From Patescibacteria group bacterium UBA2100 (lineage in GTDB: Bacteria > Patescibacteriota > Minisyncoccia > Phycocordibacterales > UBA2100), in contig DCYW01000006.1 in assembly GCA_002331185.1 (NCBI GenBank), positions 1 to 16,776 of the forward strand: a stretch of 16,776 bases of DNA, given 5' to 3'. The notes under the pieces are model-generated. The model was not told where the DNA came from and did not search any database. It saw only the letters and a program-made list of their open reading frames with translations. The stretch's first letter is position 1; every line of letters starts with the position of its first letter. The translations under genes were made by a program, and so were the position numbers. This document shows, in pieces, positions 12,320 through 16,776 of this stretch.

Positions 12320-13189
12320 ATGACATATAATCAAAACATTAGGATACATCCGATTTTTGACAAGGATTCTCACACGTTTACGTATGTGGTGTGGGATGCA
12401 GAAACAAAAAAGTCTGCTGTGATTGACTCCGTGCTCGACTATAATCATAAAAATGTAAAAACAGATACATCTTTAGCCGATGAGGTCATTGCATATGTCA
12501 AAAAGAATGGGTTATCTAACGAGTGGATACTAGAAACGCATATGCACGCGGACCATATATCCGCTTCTTCGTATTTGAAAGAGAAAATTGGTGGCAAAAA
12601 GGCAATCGGTAACGCAATACCGAACGTACAAAAGTATCTGAAAGAGGTTTTTGAATTAAATGATAATTTCAAGACTGACGGCTCTCAGTTTGACTACTTG
12701 TTCGCAGATGGAGAGGAGTTCAGAATTGGAAACCTGAAGGTAAAAACCATACATGGTCCAGGGCACACCCCGGCTGACATGGTGTATGTAATAGAAGGAA
12801 ATATTTTTTCAGGAGACACGCTTCTTGCTCCAGATATCGGCACTGCCAGGTGTGATTTCCCAGGAGGTTCGGCAGAAACGTTATATAGATCAGTAAGAAA
12901 ACTACTGGAGAGCTTCCCAGATGAGACTCCAATCTATCTCTGTCACGATTATCCAGAGGGTAAAAATCGTGAAGTGATACACATGACAACGGTGGGGGAA
13001 CAAAGAAAACACAATGTACAAATAAAAGATGGGGTATCTATGAATGAATATATTGCATTTAGAGCGGCGCGTGATACAACCTTGAATCTTCCCACCTATA
13101 TCTTTCCATCTGTACAAATAAATAGTAATGCTGGCGAACTCACGCCCGGGGAATTCATTAAGCTGTCGTATAACAAAAAAGTACTGTAG
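12320..13189 (+). CDS. Persulfide dioxygenase, Blh/ETHE1-like metallo-beta-lactamase fold
   Basis: Expected to oxidise glutathione or low-molecular-weight persulfide to sulfite using O2 and iron. The metal motif THMHADH (H74, H76, D78, H79) is followed by HGPGHTPADM (H149), FSGDTLL (D166) and CHDYP (H209). The likely 2-His/1-Asp iron triad is H74, H149 and D166, by analogy with ETHE1. The segment PDIGTARCDFPGGSAETLY and the C-terminal ARDTTLNLPTYIFPSVQ are typical of the Blh branch found in BigR operons. At 289 residues it matches Blh length and is longer than plain ETHE1. It is the last gene of the ArsR-rhodanese cassette. A different MBL function (glyoxalase II) is less likely given these segments. 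Confidence 0.9.
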   Translation: MTYNQNIRIHPIFDKDSHTFTYVVWDAETKKSAVIDSVLDYNHKNVKTDTSLADEVIAYVKKNGLSNEWILETHMHADHISASSYLKEKIGGKKAIGNAIPNVQKYLKEVFELNDNFKTDGSQFDYLFADGEEFRIGNLKVKTIHGPGHTPADMVYVIEGNIFSGDTLLAPDIGTARCDFPGGSAETLYRSVRKLLESFPDETPIYLCHDYPEGKNREVIHMTTVGEQRKHNVQIKDGVSMNEYIAFRAARDTTLNLPTYIFPSVQINSNAGELTPGEFIKLSYNKKVL

Positions 13190-13262
13190 GTACAACACTA
13201 TATAAACAATATGCAGTATATAGAATTTTATTTGTTGTATGCATTGGTACTCTAGGGGTTGT

Positions 13263-13279
13263 GTGTGCGAAGCGCACAC
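13263..13279. other. Short GC-rich hairpin after the cassette
   Basis: GTGTGCG-AAG-CGCACAC (7-bp stem, 3-base loop), about 75 bases after the dioxygenase stop. It is followed by only CCTCTTCT, so it is a weak terminator candidate. The 310 bases between the dioxygenase and tRNA-Leu hold this, repeat copy 2 and the terminator at 13477. Confidence 0.4.
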
Positions 13280-13338
13280 CTCTTCTGAATAGTAATCACC
13301 GATGGTTTTCTTCGGATTCTTTTGCAGTTTCCTGTCTG

Positions 13339-13428
13339 GTGCTGACAAGCTAATCATTGCGATGCGATGGACTGCGCACGCGTAGGGAGCATGGTGGCTC
13401 GGAACTGAAGCGTATGCTGGGATTATGC
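13339..13428 (+). repeat. Direct repeat, copy 2 (downstream of cassette, next to tRNA-Leu)
   Basis: The outer block is at 13339-13360 and the core at 13364-13428, in the same orientation as copy 1. The core differs from copy 1 at only two positions. It lies about 70 bases beyond the 3' end of tRNA-Leu on the minus strand. Confidence 0.85.
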
Positions 13429-13476
13429 ACCCGTCTGCTTTTAGCCACGCTTGCGGCCGCGGCGGTCTTCTGCTCT

Positions 13477-13498
13477 GACTTCGCAAGAAGTCATTTTT
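13477..13498 (+). terminator. Intrinsic terminator, plus strand
   Basis: GACTTC-GCAA-GAAGTC (13477-13492), a 6-bp stem with a GNRA loop, is followed by ATTTTT. It is the best plus-strand terminator for the ArsR-rhodanese-dioxygenase operon and abuts tRNA-Leu. Confidence 0.6.
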
Positions 13499-13499
13499 G

Positions 13500-13581
13500 T
13501 GCCCAGGACTGGAGTTGAACCAGCAAGCCGTGAAGCACACGCCCCTCAAGCGTGCATGTTTACCAATTTCATCACCTGGGC
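13500..13581 (-). tRNA. tRNA-Leu (anticodon GAG)
   Basis: Minus-strand class II tRNA. The acceptor GCCCAGG/CCTGGGC is perfect. The anticodon stem CACGC/GCGTG has loop TTGAGGG (anticodon GAG), followed by a long variable arm and a T arm GCTGG-TTCAACT-CCAGT. The discriminator A73 (position 13500) is the leucine identity base. CCA is not encoded. Confidence 0.94.
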
Positions 13582-13618
13582 TTATTTTGCTAACCTCTTA
13601 TTGTCGTTAGCTGCACCA

Positions 13619-13646
13619 AGTGTAAAGATTTTTTGAGCTTTGGCAA
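13619..13646 (-). promoter_or_regulatory. tRNA-Leu promoter
   Basis: TTGCCA (13641-13646), a 16-base spacer, TACACT (13619-13624) on the minus strand, about 38 bases before the tRNA. The -35 hexamer is identical to that of tRNA-His. Confidence 0.5.
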
Positions 13647-13666
13647 ACTTTTTATACAGCATATGG

Positions 13667-13692
13667 AAAAGAGTGCCAATGGCGCTCTTTTT
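13667..13692. terminator. Terminator after rplS
   Basis: An 11-bp stem with one G-T pair (13667-13677 with 13681-13691) and loop AAT lies just beyond the rplS stop. T runs are present in both directions (TCTTTTC on the minus strand, TTTTT on the plus strand). Confidence 0.75.
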
Positions 13693-13694
13693 GT

Positions 13695-14300
13695 TTATCC
13701 TTCTTTCTTTTCTTCTGACTGCTCTTCTTCTGTCTCTTCTTCTGCTTCTGAAGTTTTCTCTACTACCTCTCCCGCCTGCGCAGACAGGTCTGTAGTTTCT
13801 CCCTCTTGGGTTGAAGCTTCTGCTGTAGCTTTCGCCTCTTCTTCTGCTTGTCGTGCAGCTTCTTCCTCTTGTCGCTTTGTTTCTTCAGCTTCCGCTGCTT
13901 TTCGTTCAGCTTCTAATTCGAGTGAGCCCTTTGTGGAAATACCTAACATAGTAGTTCGGCGGAATACACGCTTCAGTTCTCGAGCCACCTTGTCTCGAAT
14001 GAAATATAGTTTTGCTCGACGAACCTTTGCTCGCTTCACGATTTCAATCTTATCGATTGATGGCATGTACAGTGGAAAAATCTTTTCAACACCCACGCCG
14101 TTTGTTACTTTCCGTACAGTAAATGTGCCTCCAGCTTCGTTTCCGTGCTTTCGTGCAAGTACTAAACCTTCAAACGCCTGTAGGCGGGTTTTCCCTTTTT
14201 CCTCGATTTTTAGCCATACACGAACAGTATCCCCAGCCTTAATGCCGAGCTCTGCACGCTCTTTCATGTCCACTGGACTGGTAACTACTTTGTTCTTCAT
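13695..14300 (-). CDS. rplS: 50S ribosomal protein L19 (bL19) with long acidic tail
   Basis: Large-subunit protein at the subunit interface. The core (about residues 1-115) shows AGDTVRVWLKI, KTRLQAFEGLVLARKHG, GTFTVRKVTNGVGVEKIFPLYMPSIDKIE and RAKLYFIRDK. E. coli L19 ends near this point. Here about 80 more residues follow, rich in Glu, Ala, Lys and Gln, first as a likely charged helix (LEAERKAAEAEETKRQEEE) and then as an acidic disordered tail ending EEKKEG. The frame is open to a TTG at 14339, but ATG 14300 (MKNKVVTSPVDMKE) gives the normal family start and is preferred. It follows the rluD-like gene directly and ends at a terminator. Confidence 0.95.
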   Translation of the reverse strand: MKNKVVTSPVDMKERAELGIKAGDTVRVWLKIEEKGKTRLQAFEGLVLARKHGNEAGGTFTVRKVTNGVGVEKIFPLYMPSIDKIEIVKRAKVRRAKLYFIRDKVARELKRVFRRTTMLGISTKGSLELEAERKAAEAEETKRQEEEAARQAEEEAKATAEASTQEGETTDLSAQAGEVVEKTSEAEEETEEEQSEEKKEG

Positions 14301-14310
14301 AATGCGCGGA

Positions 14311-14319
14311 ACTTTACCA
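14311..14319 (-). promoter_or_regulatory. Weak extended -10 in front of rplS
   Basis: TGGTAAAGT on the minus strand ends 10 bases before ATG 14300. It is a modest match but in the same position as the other near-leaderless promoters here. Confidence 0.25.
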
Positions 14320-14342
14320 TAGCTAAACGGTTCAGGCAACGT

Positions 14343-15068
14343 CTATTCGCCTAGTGCCTTTACAAAATCGGTCGGTAGTGGTGCCTCAAAGGTTCTGGTA
14401 GTACCCTGTTCATCTGGCACTTCAAGAGAATAGGCGTGTAGCGCAAGGCGTTCAAAACCCAACGCACATGCTCGTTTCGGTGCATAGAGCTTGTCACACA
14501 CTATTGGGTGGTGGATTGCTTTTAAATGCACTCTCAGTTGATGTGTGCGCCCTGTGGTGGGTGTTAAGTTCAGATAGGTAAATATTTCTCCCTTATTTTC
14601 AACTGTTTTGAGCACCTCCCATGCAGTATATGCTTCACGTTGCACTCCTCGACTTCCAGGCTGTGCAGACCATTTGCGAAAATCTGATTTACTTTTCCCA
14701 ATTGGCCTATCTATCTCTCCTTCATTTTCTTTAAATGTGTCGTATGCAAACGCACGGTAGGTCTTTTTAATTGTTCGTTGTTTAAATTGTTCTTTCAAGA
14801 ACTCAAAACTTTCTTGTGTTTTTGCGATAACCATCACGCCACTCGTTTCTCTATCGAGCCGGTGCACAATGCCAGGACGTAAAATAGTTTCTCCTTTTTC
14901 ATTTTCCCACGGCTCTCCTACGTTTTGTATATATGGATACTCCGCAACAAGCCAATCTGCAACAGTAGATTCTTTTGTTCGCCCATCGCCGTGCACGACT
15001 ACACCTACTGGTTTGTTTATAACCAACATATCTTCATCTTCGTGTATAACAATGGGATTATTTTCCAT
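14343..15068 (-). CDS. RluA-family 23S rRNA/tRNA pseudouridine synthase
   Basis: Isomerises uridine to pseudouridine in structured RNA. The catalytic aspartate is D72 in GIVHRLDRETSGVMVIAKT, and the TTGRTHQLRVHL motif near residue 190 is the second family signature. It starts with VIHEDEDMLVINKP, so there is no N-terminal S4 domain, unlike RluC and RluD. At 241 residues it is a short catalytic-domain form, and the exact target (RluA, RluC or RluD site) cannot be told. The ATG overlaps the uppS stop by 11 bases, suggesting translational coupling. rplS follows. Confidence 0.92.
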   Translation of the reverse strand: MENNPIVIHEDEDMLVINKPVGVVVHGDGRTKESTVADWLVAEYPYIQNVGEPWENEKGETILRPGIVHRLDRETSGVMVIAKTQESFEFLKEQFKQRTIKKTYRAFAYDTFKENEGEIDRPIGKSKSDFRKWSAQPGSRGVQREAYTAWEVLKTVENKGEIFTYLNLTPTTGRTHQLRVHLKAIHHPIVCDKLYAPKRACALGFERLALHAYSLEVPDEQGTTRTFEAPLPTDFVKALGE

Positions 15069-15753
15069 AACGGCGGTCGCGTTGTGCGTACTGCTCTAGA
15101 ATGTCCTGTAATTCCTCTTTTGTAAATGCAGGCCAATACGTATCGGTAAAGAAGAGTTCAGCATAGGCACTTTGCCAAAGTAAAAAATTTGACAGACGCT
15201 TCTCGCCACCTGTGCGGATAATAATGTCAGGGTCTGGCATGCCAGCACTCCACATGTTTTCTTTTAGTGATTCCTCTGTGACAGCCTGTCCCTTGTCAGT
15301 AAGTTTTTTAACTGCTTCTATTATCTCGAGCCTTCCTCCGTATGAAGCGCATATCCAGACATGGAAGTCATCGTATTCTTTTGTTTCATCCTCGAGTTTC
15401 TTTAGATTTTTTTGAATATCTACAGGAAAACGAGAGAGGTCACCAATAAAATGAAGGCGTGTACCTTCTTGTTTAAGCCGATTAAACGCGTCGTTAATGG
15501 CAGTTTGAAACAATTCCATTAAATACGAAACTTCAGTTTCAGCTCTGTTCCAGTTTTCGGTTGAAAGCATGTATACAACAAAATGCTTTACTCCTAGCTC
15601 ACGCGCTGCGTGCGCAACCGTATCAAAATTTCCTAACCCTTTTTTATGACCCTCGAGACTTGGTAAATTTTTTTCTTTTGCCCATCGACGATTACCATCC
15701 ATTATTATTCCTACGCACTGCGGTGTTTTTTTATTCATGTCTTTATGTTGCAT
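15058..15753 (-). CDS. uppS: Undecaprenyl diphosphate synthase (cis-prenyltransferase)
   Basis: Condenses isopentenyl units onto farnesyl diphosphate to make the undecaprenyl carrier for cell-wall synthesis. GIIMDGNRRWAK carries the catalytic Asp19. YMLSTENWNR, ASYGGRLEI and the C-terminal PDPDIIIRTGGEKRLSNFLLW signature are all present, followed by SAYAELFFTDTYWPAF. At 231 residues the length is normal. Start at ATG 15753 with an AGG about 7 bases upstream; ATG 15738 is an alternative. It is the first gene of uppS-rluD-rplS and lies 27 bases after an HTH gene on the same strand. Confidence 0.97.
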   Translation of the reverse strand: MQHKDMNKKTPQCVGIIMDGNRRWAKEKNLPSLEGHKKGLGNFDTVAHAARELGVKHFVVYMLSTENWNRAETEVSYLMELFQTAINDAFNRLKQEGTRLHFIGDLSRFPVDIQKNLKKLEDETKEYDDFHVWICASYGGRLEIIEAVKKLTDKGQAVTEESLKENMWSAGMPDPDIIIRTGGEKRLSNFLLWQSAYAELFFTDTYWPAFTKEELQDILEQYAQRDRRYGK

Positions 15754-15780
15754 AATTTTACCTAAAAAATCGTATTATCC

Positions 15781-16443
15781 CTATTTGTATTGCTGATGTA
15801 CGCCCTCTATCCATCCCATAATTCTCAAAAACAATTTAGTATCATACACACCGATAGTAAAAGTACCGTATGGTAAAGAATCTTTCTTGTTTTTACTTAC
15901 TGCATTATGCACCTGAGTAGTCTTTTGGAATTGCGATAGAGGTATTTTGGAAATATTAGACCAATAGTTCTCGGCAGCCTTTGCATCCAAATGTGGATGC
16001 AAGAAGGTATGTTCCCTGAACTTTTCTTTAGGGACCTTGCAGATTCTCTTGAAAAAAATCATCATTATCTTTATCAATCTTGGATCACTATTATAAAATT
16101 CTACTCTACTTCTATTAGTTTTTGCACCTTCTCCCCAGTAAAGTCCGATTCCCAAGTATTTTAGGTTCTCATCTGAGATATGTGTAATATCTCTTATTGC
16201 TCTATCGATATCCTTTTTGCGTTCGGTAGAAGCATTGAGAAGTCGTGTTTTTCGACGCTTCTCTATAATTTCAAATGAGTGACCCTTTTTGGTTAGCTTT
16301 TGTTTTTGTTCTGATGTTAAGACAATATCCCTTACCCATATACTTACACTACTCTTAGAGACATGTAGTGCTTTCACAATCTCATTGATTGAATGTCCCT
16401 CTAAACGTAATTTACGTGCTTTGTCTTGTTCTGTTTTCTTCAT
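15781..16443 (-). CDS. HTH protein with LAGLIDADG-like motifs, possible homing endonuclease
   Basis: 220 residues. The N-terminus (about 6-38) is a helix-turn-helix of the resolvase/Hin type (ARKLRLEGHSINEIVKALHVSKSSVSIWV). After a basic linker (EKRRKTRLLN) comes LKYLGIGLYWGEGAK (94-108), which resembles a LAGLIDADG helix with the acidic E105. Near the C-terminus LFLRIMGWIEGV (204-215) resembles a second such helix. Between them is RVEFYNSDPRLIKIM. Similar HTH plus LYWGEG proteins are, as I recall, frequent in Patescibacteria and mostly unannotated. A homing nuclease or a DNA-binding regulator are both possible. It stands between tRNA-Val (divergent) and uppS. No SD site is seen. Confidence 0.7.
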   Translation of the reverse strand: MKKTEQDKARKLRLEGHSINEIVKALHVSKSSVSIWVRDIVLTSEQKQKLTKKGHSFEIIEKRRKTRLLNASTERKKDIDRAIRDITHISDENLKYLGIGLYWGEGAKTNRSRVEFYNSDPRLIKIMMIFFKRICKVPKEKFREHTFLHPHLDAKAAENYWSNISKIPLSQFQKTTQVHNAVSKNKKDSLPYGTFTIGVYDTKLFLRIMGWIEGVHQQYK

Positions 16444-16507
16444 ATACGAACCTGTTAACCACTCATATGTCGTGCCTATTGTAATATGACCAATTATGCC
16501 TTTTCTG

Positions 16508-16535
16508 TTGCTAACTTATAAAACATGTTTATAAT
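16508..16535 (+). promoter_or_regulatory. tRNA-Val promoter
   Basis: TTGCTA (16508-16513), a 16-base spacer, perfect TATAAT (16530-16535). It ends 10 bases before the mature tRNA, so the precursor would have a very short leader. Confidence 0.7.
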
Positions 16536-16545
16536 GCTTGGCTGA

Positions 16546-16619
16546 GGGCGATTAGCTCAGTTGGTTAGAGCACTGCATTTACACTGCAGGTGTCGGGGGT
16601 TCGAATCCCTCATCGCCCA
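16546..16619 (+). tRNA. tRNA-Val (anticodon UAC)
   Basis: The acceptor GGGCGAT/ATCGCCC, D arm GCTC...GAGC, anticodon stem CTGCA/TGCAG with loop TTTACAC (anticodon TAC), and T arm GGGGG-TTCGAAT-CCCTC form a clean cloverleaf with discriminator A73. CCA is not encoded. Confidence 0.96.
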
Positions 16620-16705
16620 CATAAAATCACTTGAACCGCCCTATGCAGTAGTGCAGTTTTAGTGTTTTACGGTCGTGTGGGACTCGAAAGACGGAGCCGG
16701 TATAC

Positions 16706-16736
16706 AAGAGCCGATGTAAATCGGCTCTTTTCTTTT
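16706..16736 (+). terminator. Intrinsic terminator after tRNA-Val
   Basis: AAGAGCCGAT-GTAA-ATCGGCTCTT (16706-16729) followed by TTCTTTT. It lies 87 bases after the tRNA, and the sequence between them holds no gene that I can see. Confidence 0.85.
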
Positions 16737-16776
16737 ATCTCATTAGAACAATCCAAACAACTTCCCTATGAAGAAT

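Noticed and set aside
13263..13498. CRISPR-like array suggested by several repeats and hairpins
   Set aside because: There are only two copies of the long repeat, almost 2 kb apart, with no regular spacers and no cas genes.
12902..13549. Minus-strand 215-codon frame covering repeat copy 2
   Set aside because: It lies opposite the well-supported dioxygenase and runs through tRNA-Leu.
13633..14322. Plus-strand Ser-rich 229-codon frame
   Set aside because: It is the exact shadow of rplS; the Ser/Phe bias is the complement of the Glu/Lys-rich tail.

Overview
The window looks like part of a small, compact bacterial genome of the Patescibacteria/CPR type, probably Parcubacteria-like. This is an inference from gene content and style: very short intergenic gaps, hardly any Shine-Dalgarno sites, -10 boxes lying directly on start codons, rplK without an adjacent rplA, a ribosomal protein with a long acidic tail, and several stand-alone HTH/HNH genes of a kind common in that group. 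Codon use fits the standard bacterial code, with TAA, TAG and TGA all used as stops.

Positions 1-4061 (minus strand) hold a tight operon, thyA-dcd-tmk-mazG-like-argS, with the first codons of one more gene at the window edge. Divergent from it is dfrA (4130-4621, plus), which converges on glyA (4627-5901, minus). Together thyA, dfrA and glyA form the complete thymidylate/folate cycle. Dcd and the MazG-like enzyme can supply dUMP, and Tmk consumes dTMP. Tmk and dfrA each carry an unusual residue at a nucleotide-binding position.

Positions 6039-9777 hold a small membrane-anchored Cys-rich protein (plus), then secE-nusG-rplK (minus; secE is only 58 codons), a four-helix membrane protein, some possible micro-ORFs and an unrecognised 224-residue protein. 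Two long perfect or near-perfect palindromes (7007-7048 and 8092-8130) and several strong bidirectional terminators lie between them.

Positions 10057-11266 hold tRNA-His, a broken HNH endonuclease gene whose 3' end overlaps the tRNA, and a PduO-type cobalamin adenosyltransferase.

Positions 11383-13498 are the most striking accessory segment. A plus-strand cassette of an ArsR-family repressor, a single-domain rhodanese and a Blh/ETHE1-type persulfide dioxygenase has its own 30-bp palindromic operator. It is bracketed by two direct copies of a repeat that match at 63 of 65 bases. It reads as a sulfide/persulfide detoxification module that may have moved as a unit.

Positions 13500-16776 hold tRNA-Leu(GAG), the operon uppS-rluD-like-rplS (minus), an HTH protein with LAGLIDADG-like motifs, and tRNA-Val(UAC) on the plus strand with a strong promoter and a terminator.
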